Below are positions 1 to 8,923 of a DNA stretch of 36,800 bases, in pieces. The notes under the pieces are model-generated. The model had not been told where the DNA came from. It did no database searches and was given only the letters and a program-made list of their open reading frames with translations. A program made the position numbers and the translations under genes. The first letter of the stretch is position 1. Each line of letters begins with the position of its first letter. This DNA comes from Methanobrevibacter thaueri (GTDB taxonomy: Archaea; Methanobacteriota; Methanobacteria; Methanobacteriales; Methanobacteriaceae), in contig SUTL01000011.1 in the NCBI GenBank assembly GCA_015062925.1, positions 1-36,800 of the forward strand. The letters are read 5' to 3'.

Positions 1-323
1 TCAAGCTCCAGACATTCCTTGATGTGCTTTATGTGGTCTAAATTTAATATTTGAGAGTCCTTCAAATCAAGAACGGAAATTGTTTCAAGATAGAAAATAT
101 CTGAAAATTCCTTATTTGAGCTGAATTGGATATTTTCTTTGCTGATATTAGATAAACCTTCATTTTCAAACAAATCTGTGGATTTCAAATAGCAGTATAA
201 AAGTTTTGCAACCGTTGTTTTACCGCTTGAGTTGACTCCCCCGACAACATTAATCTTTTTTAAATCAATATTTGCATAATCGATTTTAGCAAAATCACTG
301 ATTTTTAAAGTAAAATTATCCAT
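1..323 (-). CDS. AAA family ATPase, N-terminal part (runs off window)
   Basis: Only the first ~107 residues are visible, read from the ATG at 323; the rest lies left of the window and the ORF track omits it. The protein opens with a short beta-rich stretch, then a Walker A motif GGVNSSGKT near residues 28-36, as in chromosome-associated or defence ATPases of the AAA_21/AAA_23 (SMC/OLD-like) type. The start overlaps the end of the helicase-nuclease gene by 8 bp, so the two are almost surely co-transcribed and translationally coupled. The partner suggests a role in DNA damage or foreign-DNA handling. The C-terminal half, which would show whether a TOPRIM (OLD/GajA) domain follows, is not available, so the subfamily is unresolved. 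Confidence 0.75.
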   Translation of the reverse strand, partial: MDNFTLKISDFAKIDYANIDLKKINVVGGVNSSGKTTVAKLLYCYLKSTDLFENEGLSNISKENIQFSSNKEFSDIFYLETISVLDLKDSQILNLDHIKHIKECLEL

Positions 324-3300
324 TTAACCCACCTGCAAATTCCTGCGGTTTACAGATTAACCTGTATGAACATCTGTCACATTCACCAGAATCCTTTGAA
401 AAGCACCCGTTACCGATTTCAACAGCAACATCATTTAATCCGTTGAGTTCGTTTTCCATTACTTCATCATTGATTTCAACGACATGCTGGTAATCTCCTA
501 AAACAAAGTGGGTTATTGCTTTTCGGATAGTGTAATTTTTATATTCATCCAGCTCTTTAAGGGCTGCTGCATAGATGTAGAGCTGTTTTGTGTATCCGTC
601 AATGTGGTCTTCATCATATTGTGCATATTTATAGTCCAGAATTACAATTTCATCTTCTGAAACTTTATAAATCAAATCGATTGCACCGTTAAGAAGATAA
701 TTTCCCTTGTCGATTTCGAATGGAAGTTCTGCTGCCATGACGTCTCTTTCAAGAGAATATGTCTCATAATAGTTTATTACATTGGTCCTGAACTCTTCGA
801 ATTCTTCGGGATTTTCTCCAATATCAAACATTGACTTGTATGTATCATATGTGATTTGTGAAAGCTCTTCAGCACTGACTTTGACACCGTCAAGAAGTTT
901 CAGATTAACTGTTTCCATGATTTCGTGAAATACAGTTCCTCTGTTTGCAGCCTTTATTCCTGGCCTTGCAAATCCCAGATTATATCCCAAATCATATTTG
1001 AACGGACATGATTTGTACTGAGTGTATTTTGAATAGTTCAGCACCAATTGTTCTCCTTTTGGAGCTTCATAGGATTCCTCAATTGTTACATTGTTTAATT
1101 CCTCCATTGTGAATGGAACTGTGCAGTCACGGATATTTTCGATTTGAGTCGGCATCTCACCGATTGTAGATAAAATAAGCAGATCTGCTGCTCTTGTCAT
1201 TGCAACATATAAAATCCTGTCTTCCTCTTCATCATTCAGATGATTTTCCTCTTCAATTGAAATGCTTTTATGTTTAAGTTCACCGTTTTCCTCTTTCAGT
1301 ATTGTTTTATATTTTAAACATTCATTTGGAGTGTAGTATGTATCATTCGGGAAAATGAAGTCCTTTTCACGATTAGGGTCTCTTGAAACCATTGGGAACT
1401 TGTCCTTTTCAAGGGAAGTTATTATTGTTACTGGGAACTCCAGACCTTTAGCTGCATGGATCGTCATCAGCTGAACACCTTCAACTTCCTTTTGATAGGA
1501 TTCATAGTTTTCAATGGAATTCATTATGAAAAACATTACTCCTCTTAGGTCTGTTTCTGATATGAATGATTCATAGTTTGTTATGGTCTGTGTGAGTATT
1601 GCAAGGTTTGCTATTTTTCTGTAGTTGGCTTCAGTATCGGCGAACAAATCTCCCATTGCAATAAGCTCATAGAATACTGAAAGAATTGTTGGTGGTTCTT
1701 CTGATTCTATTTTATCTCGAAGCTCATCCAGTTTCATGAAGAATTCTTTATCATTTTCATGAACATTGTCAATGTTTATTATAGGAAGCTGGAGATTTTT
1801 GAAGATTTCATTTAATGTGTCCTGGTCTTCGTTCTTTTTGACATTATGGACTGCCCTTACTTTGCCGTCACCACGGTTCTGGCGTATTTCATTTTCAATT
1901 CTTAAGATTTCATCCTCATAAGTTTTCTGCAGGTCAGCTAGATATGATTTAGTTGAATCCTCAAGTGACCAAAATACCGGTTCAAAGTATTCACCACAAA
2001 ATGCTTTAAGACTCAGTTCTTTTAATTCATCTTTTGACGGAACATATCCTAAACGAGTATTTCTGGATAGATACCACAGCAAAGTTATTATAGATTTGAC
2101 TTCATTTTGAGAAGCAAGGTCGGCCTGACCCCTTACTGAATAGTTGATATCATCGTCACTGTTGAATTTTTCAATAAGATTTGCAATAGTCTTGTCTGAA
2201 TGTTTTCTGTACAGAACAGCAATATCAGAATCCTTCAGTCCCATTTCTTTTAGACGTTTAATGATATTGTAAACATTTTGAGCCTCATCATCACTGTTCT
2301 CATTTACCAGAAGGAAATTCGGATTGTTATAAGCTTTGCCGTTACTTCGCATATGCTTTTGTGAAGTTTCCTTTCTTTGAGGTGTGATAAAAGCTTCGGT
2401 TAAATTTACAATGTTTTCAGTGGATCTGAAATTGACATCCAGACTTAAAACATCAGGATTATCCAGTCTTATGAGCTCATCGAAAAAGTCATTAAAAGAG
2501 CTTCTGAATGCATAAATGTGCTGGTCAACATCTCCTACAGCTGTGAAATACTCACAGTTTTTCCTTAAAACTTCAAAAATCCTGAACTGCAGAGGGTCGG
2601 TGTCCTGAAACTCATCAACAAATATTGTAGTGTATTTTGTTTCCGGATCTTTTTCCAGTTCTTTTAAGGCCTTAAGCTGTAAGGTGTCATAATCAACATA
2701 GTTATATTCATCCAATAGTTTCAGATATCTGGGATAAGCCTTTGCAATCTGGAGAAATCTAGCATTATACCATGATTTGGAAAATAATTCTTCATCATCA
2801 GCCTTGTTCTTTTTAAGGGGTTTGTCATAATCATCAATTCTCTTTTTGGAAAAATAATCCATTGAACGTACAAAATCAAGATAATCTTTTGTAATTACTC
2901 TTGAATCATTAATTTCGTGAATTAATTTATTGGAATCCACATTAAAACATGTATATTCACCAAACTTGTTTAATACGGCAGGAATCTGATAATCAAAAAC
3001 TGTTGCTTCATTAACAAAACCTAACTCTTTTTTGAATTTCTGAATAAATAATGTCTTTTTTTCAGAGGTATCATCATCTAAAAGTGTTAATGACATGTTT
3101 TTGGATTTTAAATATTCAAGACAGAATGAATGGATTGTGGAAATCTGCATCTTTAAAACAGTACTGTTTGAAAGCTCCTTTCTTAATTTGAATTTAAGAT
3201 TGTCTGCAGCTTTTGTTGTAAATGTTATTACAAGAAAAGATTCAGGATCCACACCCTGTTTAACAAGTTCCTTAATTCTCTCAACAATAACTGTTGTTTT

Positions 3301-3381
3301 ACCGGAACCAGGTCCTGCTTCTACGAGAAGTGTTCCATTTCCGTGTTCAATAACTTTCTTCTGATTTCCTACAAAGTCCAT
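316..3381 (-). CDS. UvrD/PcrA-like helicase fused to RecB-family Fe-S nuclease
   Basis: A 1021-residue SF1A helicase-nuclease. Seen: a Q-motif Gln near residue 7, Walker A GPGSGKTT at 23-30, Walker B FVDEFQDTDPLQ, motif IV-like VGDVDQHIYAFR, motif V TIHAAKGLEFP and motif VI YVAMTRA. The C-terminal ~220 residues carry a PD-(D/E)XK nuclease: GTVFHEIME, GAIDLIY, ILDYKY and QLYIY. A cysteine just before the nuclease (YKSCPF) and a final CxxCxxxxxC (C1001, C1004, C1010) form the four-cysteine pattern of AddB/Cas4-type [4Fe-4S] nucleases. Family knowledge: these enzymes unwind and resect double-stranded ends. The ATG at 3381 has a GGAGGT ribosome site 6 nt upstream. The gene overlaps the downstream AAA ATPase, so a two-gene repair or defence operon is likely. 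It is not a standard AddA, because the companion AddB is missing. Confidence 0.9.
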   Translation of the reverse strand: MDFVGNQKKVIEHGNGTLLVEAGPGSGKTTVIVERIKELVKQGVDPESFLVITFTTKAADNLKFKLRKELSNSTVLKMQISTIHSFCLEYLKSKNMSLTLLDDDTSEKKTLFIQKFKKELGFVNEATVFDYQIPAVLNKFGEYTCFNVDSNKLIHEINDSRVITKDYLDFVRSMDYFSKKRIDDYDKPLKKNKADDEELFSKSWYNARFLQIAKAYPRYLKLLDEYNYVDYDTLQLKALKELEKDPETKYTTIFVDEFQDTDPLQFRIFEVLRKNCEYFTAVGDVDQHIYAFRSSFNDFFDELIRLDNPDVLSLDVNFRSTENIVNLTEAFITPQRKETSQKHMRSNGKAYNNPNFLLVNENSDDEAQNVYNIIKRLKEMGLKDSDIAVLYRKHSDKTIANLIEKFNSDDDINYSVRGQADLASQNEVKSIITLLWYLSRNTRLGYVPSKDELKELSLKAFCGEYFEPVFWSLEDSTKSYLADLQKTYEDEILRIENEIRQNRGDGKVRAVHNVKKNEDQDTLNEIFKNLQLPIINIDNVHENDKEFFMKLDELRDKIESEEPPTILSVFYELIAMGDLFADTEANYRKIANLAILTQTITNYESFISETDLRGVMFFIMNSIENYESYQKEVEGVQLMTIHAAKGLEFPVTIITSLEKDKFPMVSRDPNREKDFIFPNDTYYTPNECLKYKTILKEENGELKHKSISIEEENHLNDEEEDRILYVAMTRAADLLILSTIGEMPTQIENIRDCTVPFTMEELNNVTIEESYEAPKGEQLVLNYSKYTQYKSCPFKYDLGYNLGFARPGIKAANRGTVFHEIMETVNLKLLDGVKVSAEELSQITYDTYKSMFDIGENPEEFEEFRTNVINYYETYSLERDVMAAELPFEIDKGNYLLNGAIDLIYKVSEDEIVILDYKYAQYDEDHIDGYTKQLYIYAAALKELDEYKNYTIRKAITHFVLGDYQHVVEINDEVMENELNGLNDVAVEIGNGCFSKDSGECDRCSYRLICKPQEFAGGLNG

Positions 3382-3387
3382 AAATTA

Positions 3388-3393
3388 ACCTCC
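3388..3393 (-). promoter_or_regulatory. Shine-Dalgarno site of the helicase-nuclease
   Basis: GGAGGT on the minus strand, 6 nt before the ATG at 3381. It is a strong archaeal ribosome site and fixes that start. The remaining A+T-rich gap up to 3518 shows no gene. Confidence 0.75.
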
Positions 3394-3518
3394 ACTTATT
3401 AATTATTTATTAATAAATTCGAATTAAATAATTTTCTAAATTAAATCAATTCTAAAATAAAAGAGATTTATTTTTATGGATTAATGTAAATAATCAATTT
3501 TAATTGCTTTGAAATAAA

Positions 3519-5246
3519 CTACTTCCAAATTTCCTGCATTACTTTAGCCATTGGAATTTTTTTATAATCATTTATTTCCAAATATTTAATCTTTGGACTG
3601 TAAAAACTTTCAAAATCATGAATTTCAATAATTTTTGGTTCACATTTACTTTCACTTTCTTTAAACTCATCCAAATCAGTGAATACTTGAAAACTGAAAA
3701 AAACCTCAGAATCAGTGTAATCTATAATCTTAAATCCCTTAGGATCTTCAAAGATAAACTTTGCAAATCTCAACTCCATTAAGAAATCATTACGCAAATC
3801 ATCTGGAGCATCATCAAATTGACGATATTTATTTAATTTTTTAATTAAACTTTTAATCTTATTGTTTTTGATTTCACTTAACATATTTTCGGAGATTTCA
3901 AACAAATCATTGATTGTGAAATATTTTATATTTTTATCCAAATACATTTCATTTACTTTACTTGCAGGAAGCATTATGACCTGAATATCCTCTAAACCTA
4001 AATCAGAGAGGATATCAAGTTTAACTTTACCTTTATTTTCAATTTTATCGCCGTAAGATGGGAATAAAAATGCATTTTTCACTCCTTTAAACTCATGATC
4101 TTCAATAAACTCTTTAAATGCCAATTCATACAAGTATTGTTTTGTAATGGATTCCAGCCCAGGCTGACCATCTAAATTATCTTGTGTAAACTTCAAATTG
4201 TAATATTTTGCATCCAAAATAACAAATTCACTATCATGAAATGTTACAGTATCAGGAATAAATGTACCTTCAGCTTCTTTCGGATAGATATTTTTATAAA
4301 TCCATTTCGGTTTTTTAATTAAATCAATCAATTTCTTATTTGAAGGATATTTAGAATTTAGATTAACTGGAAGAGTTAAATCCTTTAAGCGTTTATGCAA
4401 TTTATCTCCAAATATGTATGCACATTCCGCTTCCCAGATTTCATGATAAGCTGGAGTTCCATATAACGTCAGATAGTTTTCATTGGTGTGAGCGTTTTTA
4501 TTTGACATATAAGAATACATTGACTGCAGTAACTTCTGTTTTTGAGTGTTAAACTCAACATTAAGCTCTTTTTGAAGTCTCTGCAAAATTAAATCAATAT
4601 CTCCAAAATCATCCTGCTCTTTATCTGAAAGCTCAACAGGAGTCAAGTCAAAGAGTTCCAACAATCCTGCCTTTTCCAGATATATTGAACACTCTGTAAT
4701 GATATATTCATGCAACAGTCTGAAATAGTTAAAAAGGTCATTAATTTTATATTTTGTTTGAAGATCAGTGTAATATGGTTTGCCGTCTTTTAGGATTGCA
4801 ACATTCTCATTAACAGTTCTGTTCCAGTCAATTTCACCATTTCCATTTGTTTGAAGGATATTTTGAATGTTTGAATAAACTCCATTTTCATAGTAATCCT
4901 CTATAAAAAACAGCATCATGGACAGCCGATTGTATGAAATGTCTTCAAGCTCATCGTTTTCGTAGCGAAAATCATCATGGGCATTGTTGTATTTTTTAAC
5001 TACGTTGATAACTTGCTTAAAATCTGCTTTTATATTACTTTCCGAAGTAATGTATTTGGGATATATATTTAGGATAATATTTTCAATGATTATTACACCA
5101 ACATAGACAAACTGATATCCATCATTTGTGAATTTAACTATATCATACTTTAAAAGCTTATCCAAGACGTTTTCATCGTTTTGAAGAATTTCCAGGATTT
5201 TTCTTCTTGAATAGTATTTTAACTCTTTGATGTAGACATTCTTCAT
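3519..5246 (-). CDS. LlaJI-family restriction endonuclease (McrC-like partner)
   Basis: 575 residues. The N-terminal half has the wording of the LlaJI family (FVYVGVIIIENIILNIYPKY, then NGEIDWNRT near 137-144, and RLLHEYIITEC near 177-186). The C-terminal half holds the nuclease core: PD at 331-332 and DAK at 345-347, a PD-(D/E)XK site. Family knowledge: R.LlaJI is a two-subunit enzyme in which an McrB-like GTPase moves DNA and this subunit cuts it. The start codon directly follows the stop of the McrB-like gene with no spacer, so the pair is translationally coupled. Unlike classical LlaJI, no cytosine methyltransferase is adjacent, so a modification-dependent (Type IV-like) activity is as likely as a Type II one. 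This is the last gene of the island; T-rich sequence follows. Confidence 0.85.
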   Translation of the reverse strand: MKNVYIKELKYYSRRKILEILQNDENVLDKLLKYDIVKFTNDGYQFVYVGVIIIENIILNIYPKYITSESNIKADFKQVINVVKKYNNAHDDFRYENDELEDISYNRLSMMLFFIEDYYENGVYSNIQNILQTNGNGEIDWNRTVNENVAILKDGKPYYTDLQTKYKINDLFNYFRLLHEYIITECSIYLEKAGLLELFDLTPVELSDKEQDDFGDIDLILQRLQKELNVEFNTQKQKLLQSMYSYMSNKNAHTNENYLTLYGTPAYHEIWEAECAYIFGDKLHKRLKDLTLPVNLNSKYPSNKKLIDLIKKPKWIYKNIYPKEAEGTFIPDTVTFHDSEFVILDAKYYNLKFTQDNLDGQPGLESITKQYLYELAFKEFIEDHEFKGVKNAFLFPSYGDKIENKGKVKLDILSDLGLEDIQVIMLPASKVNEMYLDKNIKYFTINDLFEISENMLSEIKNNKIKSLIKKLNKYRQFDDAPDDLRNDFLMELRFAKFIFEDPKGFKIIDYTDSEVFFSFQVFTDLDEFKESESKCEPKIIEIHDFESFYSPKIKYLEINDYKKIPMAKVMQEIWK

Positions 5247-7403
5247 TTATTCACCATCATCTGTGATGAAGAGATTTTTAATATCATCTGCAAAGATTTC
5301 AATTCCGATTTCATCAAACTTATCGCAGATTTCAGAGTATGTTACATAATTTTTGGTCTTTGCACCGCTGAACATGTCATTTCTTTTAGAGCGTGCAGCA
5401 TCTTCAAACAAATACATGATAATTTTACTCTTGAATGTATCTTTGAAGATATCAGTTGGTATTTCTTTGTTGTGATATTCATTAAATGCAAAGAACGGCC
5501 CAATACATTTATCCTCATTGATTTTGTATGATAATAATTCATCGTTTATTGCTTTTCTGAGGTCGTTCCAGTTGACCTTTGTATTGTTTAGATTAACATA
5601 TGTATCTTTGATTAAATTTTCATCATTGTTGATAGCGAAATATTTGAAATCCCATCTTCTTTTGAACGCAGTATCCATTGGGAAAACACCCTGGTCAGCT
5701 GAGTTCATAGTTGCCCAGATGAAAAGATTTTGCGGTAAAAAGATTTTATCTTGGTTTAAGTATAATTTCATATCTTCGGTAGTGTCAATTGGATAAACAG
5801 ATTCGTGTTTTTCAGTTCTATCTAGAAGTTGGAAGACATCACCAAAAACCGCTGCAACATTAGCACGATTGATTTCTTCAATGATTAATAAATAAGGTTT
5901 ATCAGGGTTTTCCAAAGCTTTTTTAAGAATTCTCATAAATGGCCCAGGGACATATTTGTAGATAATGTCTTTACCATCAGGATATGGTTTAAATGTTCCA
6001 ACAAAGTTTGCATAGGAGTAATCAGGATGAAAAGTAACTCTTTCATAATTATCTGGAAAACTTTTAAGTAATTTCTCTTTATCTTGGTTTAAACTGTATG
6101 ATTTTCCAGTTCCAGGAGCTCCAAAGTAAATTAAATTACGTTTTTTACTAGATTCAAAATGTTTCGAGATTTTTTTACAATCTTTTAAATCAGTTAATCT
6201 GCCTTCTTCTATTGGGTCCCATGGATTTTCACCTTCAAAAAATAAGTCAATGATTTCCTTATTCAACAAAGAATACAGTTTTATACCTGATTTTTTAGCT
6301 AATTGATAATATTGGCCGTCTTTAATATAATAACCATTTTCAGGTTCAATACGAAATTTACGGAGAGTGTAATCCTTAATATTCACACCATGAACTGCTG
6401 GAAACTTTTCAGGGAAAATCAAAACATAATACTTATGTACCCAACTACTTGTTGGTTTAACAATACAACTTTTGAAAATATCATTTAAATCATTTTCAAG
6501 CTGAGCATAGTCAGAAACCGATTCTAATTTAGCATTTTCAATATGTTTTGCACCATTAACTATAGCATCACGTATTTTAGATCCAACTTCAATTGCTTCA
6601 GATTCATTTAAAATTTTTGGATGTTTTGGAGAACCTGAAGTCCATTGATGTGTTTCATTGCTTTTAAACAAAGAATATTTATATGCTGAACCTCCACCAA
6701 TTCCTCCATGATTAAATTCATCTACAAACTCTAGATTATAACACAAAGTAGACTTATCACTATCATGTAAAAAGATTTTATTGATAATATCTCTATCTTC
6801 AAGACTTTCTAAAACATCAGGACCGAACAATTGCCTGAATTTAACAAAAATACCTTCATCTTCTGAGAAATCATCAATATTATTTTCATCTAAAAACTTT
6901 CTAATTATGCAACTAGCATTATCTATTGCATCCATATTTTTACTATAAACTTTTAAAATGTCTTCTTTAGCATCATCATTAATCTTAAAAACAGTGTTAT
7001 TAGTACCAACTGTTCCTTGAGTTGACTTTTTAAGTGAATCCCTTTGAACTTCACCTAACCATTCAACATCCCTTACATCGCAATAATTATCTCCGGAAGA
7101 ATCCTTTTGAGTGATAATATGAGACCTATAATAATCTGATTTGACTTTTCCTATGAAATATGTCTTAGTGCCTCCTTTAGCTGAAAGAACATAATCACCA
7201 ACATTGATTTCATTTTTAAATCTTAAAACCTGATTGAGTGAACGAGTACTTTTATATTTATTTATGAATAACTCTCTGATTTCATCATCAGATTTATCTG
7301 TTAAATCACCTAAATTCCAACCAATTGCAACAATATTGTTTTTTAAAATTTTATCTATTAAAAAAGCTTGCTCTCCTGCCCTAACCATCCACATATTTAC
7401 CAT
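5247..7403 (-). CDS. McrB-like AAA+ NTPase with N-terminal DNA-reader region
   Basis: 718 residues. Residues ~1-130 (opening MWMVRAGEQAF, with AIGWNLGDL and VGDYVLSAKGG) resemble the EVE/PUA-like reader domains at the front of many McrB proteins. The middle (~180-400) is a less conserved specificity/linker region. The AAA+ motor spans ~420-650: Walker A GAPGTGKS at 428-435, Walker B LLIIEEINR at 505-513, and the McrB signature MNSAD at 566-570 (MNTAD in E. coli McrB, the GTP-recognition motif) followed by DTAFKRRWDF. It should assemble as a ring and drive DNA translocation for the LlaJI-type nuclease that follows directly. The Asn-Ser-Ala-Asp variant keeps the Asn and Asp thought to confer GTP use. 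Twelve nt separate it from the upstream PD-(D/E)XK gene, consistent with one operon. Confidence 0.85.
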   Translation of the reverse strand: MVNMWMVRAGEQAFLIDKILKNNIVAIGWNLGDLTDKSDDEIRELFINKYKSTRSLNQVLRFKNEINVGDYVLSAKGGTKTYFIGKVKSDYYRSHIITQKDSSGDNYCDVRDVEWLGEVQRDSLKKSTQGTVGTNNTVFKINDDAKEDILKVYSKNMDAIDNASCIIRKFLDENNIDDFSEDEGIFVKFRQLFGPDVLESLEDRDIINKIFLHDSDKSTLCYNLEFVDEFNHGGIGGGSAYKYSLFKSNETHQWTSGSPKHPKILNESEAIEVGSKIRDAIVNGAKHIENAKLESVSDYAQLENDLNDIFKSCIVKPTSSWVHKYYVLIFPEKFPAVHGVNIKDYTLRKFRIEPENGYYIKDGQYYQLAKKSGIKLYSLLNKEIIDLFFEGENPWDPIEEGRLTDLKDCKKISKHFESSKKRNLIYFGAPGTGKSYSLNQDKEKLLKSFPDNYERVTFHPDYSYANFVGTFKPYPDGKDIIYKYVPGPFMRILKKALENPDKPYLLIIEEINRANVAAVFGDVFQLLDRTEKHESVYPIDTTEDMKLYLNQDKIFLPQNLFIWATMNSADQGVFPMDTAFKRRWDFKYFAINNDENLIKDTYVNLNNTKVNWNDLRKAINDELLSYKINEDKCIGPFFAFNEYHNKEIPTDIFKDTFKSKIIMYLFEDAARSKRNDMFSGAKTKNYVTYSEICDKFDEIGIEIFADDIKNLFITDDGE

Positions 7404-7415
7404 AAAAACACCAAA

Positions 7416-8333
7416 TTATAATTTTTCATCATAAGATTGTTTAAACAATCTGTTAAAGTAAAAAAAATCATCATCAGAAGTTATATTGAATTCATAATCA
7501 CCTACACCATGATGACCAATATTTGAAACATCCCTAATTCTATTGTCTGGATCTGAAATATCACTGTCTTTTAAATTAATCCAAGTTTTTAAAGATTTTG
7601 CTAAAACACTTAATGAAGCAATTATTTTATTGTTAACTTTAAAAACCAAATAATATTTTAAATGCACTATTTCAATATCATCATATTGAGATAAGATATA
7701 TTCTTTTAAATTTTCATACAATGAAATAATATCATCAGATTTACCATTTAAAGTATCTGCTTCAGTGTATTTTTTAATTTCTTTGTTTACTTTTTGTTTA
7801 TTTTTATCAGAATTAGTGACCTGTTTAATAGAAGCAGAAGTATCAGTATTATTTACCTTATCAAATAAAACAGTGTCATTTGAATATTTAGAAACTTTCC
7901 ATAATTCAAATGCAATATCTGAAAACTCAACAGATTTAAGCTGATAAGTAGTATATGATGGAGATATAAACATTACACGAGTTTGTGTAAAATCAAAATC
8001 TTCTTTACCATTATTTTTACTGAAAACTTGATTATATTTTAAAACAAACTCTGCTTTGTTATTTAATAATAATGAAAGATAACTATAACCTTGATCTATT
8101 ACACTATAATTTTTAACATTTTTATATTCAATAATTACAAAAGAATTGGTTTCACTATCATATGCTAGCGTGTCAATTCTTAAATTATCCACTTGAAACT
8201 CTGTTGCAACAAATTCTAAATTGAAGAGTTCCTCCAAGTTATTTTCAGTTAATCTTTGAAGTTCTCTTTCATTTTTAAAATCCTCTTTTTTAATTAATGA
8301 TAAATTGTTTTCATTGATATTGTAAATAGGCAT
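7416..8333 (-). CDS. PD-(D/E)XK nuclease-like protein with C-terminal DUF5655
   Basis: 305 residues. The first ~120 form a compact nuclease fold: a charged helix (NERELQRLTENNLEELF), D54 in RIDTLAYD, E69-Y-K71 in VIIEYKN and Q81, i.e. the D...ExK...Q order of RecB/NucS-like nucleases. A polar linker (~175-205) leads to a C-terminal ~100-residue module that matches DUF5655 in feel (SVLAKSLKTWINL, then RIRDVSNIGHHGVGDYEF). The biochemical role of DUF5655 is not known to me. A paralogue with the same architecture lies at 28936-29742 on the other strand. It sits between the broken DUF1802 gene and mcrB, suggesting it was recruited to the restriction island. Whether it cuts DNA or only binds ends is open. 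Confidence 0.75.
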   Translation of the reverse strand: MPIYNINENNLSLIKKEDFKNERELQRLTENNLEELFNLEFVATEFQVDNLRIDTLAYDSETNSFVIIEYKNVKNYSVIDQGYSYLSLLLNNKAEFVLKYNQVFSKNNGKEDFDFTQTRVMFISPSYTTYQLKSVEFSDIAFELWKVSKYSNDTVLFDKVNNTDTSASIKQVTNSDKNKQKVNKEIKKYTEADTLNGKSDDIISLYENLKEYILSQYDDIEIVHLKYYLVFKVNNKIIASLSVLAKSLKTWINLKDSDISDPDNRIRDVSNIGHHGVGDYEFNITSDDDFFYFNRLFKQSYDEKL

Positions 8334-8401
8334 GGTTTAAATTATGTTAAAAGTAGTATAAAATTGTAAAGTTTAATTAAGTGAAAATCAAAGATTCTCA
8401 C

Positions 8402-8922
8402 TTATTTAGTTTTTAAAATATCATTTTTAATTTTGTTAAATTCATCATCTGATAAAACTGGAGTTCCTTCAAGTTTAACTAGTTTTTCAACATTTGCATA
8501 AACCATACCATTAGATCTTTTAAGTTTTTGTGGAGTATCTAATTTATAAACTCTTAAAATCCAGATTTTAGCAGAGCTTCTACTTAAGTAACTTTTAACA
8601 TGTTCTCTTGTCCAGATATGGAATTTATTAAAAGCACCAATTCTTGAAGAAGATTTTTCTATGACTTCTTCAACTTTTGCATAGTATTTAACTTCATAAG
8701 TTCTGTTTTCACCATTCGGCAAAAGATTATCTTTTACGAAATCTTTGTATTCCTCTTGAAAAGAGTCTAGAATATCCTCTTTATTAGCTAGCTAATTGTA
8801 GGATATAATAAAAATTCTTTTTGAGTAGTGTTAATTTTTCTAATTAAAACTGTTTGTTTTCCTTGTCCTAATGCTTCAATTGTTGCATTCCATTCATTTA
8901 TGCATTTTGTTATTTCATCCAT
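8402..8922 (-). pseudogene. DUF1802-family gene broken by a frameshift
   Basis: The ORF track shows only the last 106 residues, starting at a TTG. Reading upstream, a second frame opens at the ATG at 8922 (one nt after the preceding stop) and gives MDEITKCINEWNATIEALGQ, the DUF1802 N-terminus, continuing through VLIRKI and EFLLYPT before a TAG at 8788-8790. The downstream frame is open from 8791 (LANKEDILDSFQEEY) and carries the family's later block with HIWTREH. The two frames meet at a TAGCTAGCTA stretch and would join if one base had been lost there. Either the gene is inactivated or the assembly has an error. The tight spacing to the dead Res gene shows it belonged to the same operon. DUF1802 function is unknown to me. 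Confidence 0.75.
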
Positions 8923-8923
8923 T

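Noticed and set aside
3095-3364. Plus-strand ORFs inside the minus-strand genes (e.g. 3095-3364, 5518-5796, 14373-14732, 17281-17664, 21649-21918)
   Set aside because: Antisense shadows of conserved domains, with low-complexity hydrophobic or Ser/Phe-rich products.
1-3381. Gabija system
   Set aside because: The ATPase is cut by the window, so no TOPRIM domain can be shown, gene order is reversed, and the helicase carries its own nuclease, unlike GajB.
8785-8796. In-frame amber codon (pyrrolysine-like read-through) in the DUF1802 gene
   Set aside because: On careful indexing the upstream frame ends at TAG 8788-8790 and the downstream frame has its own TAG at 8792-8794. The frames differ by one base, so it is a frameshift, not a recoded stop; no Pyl genes are seen either.
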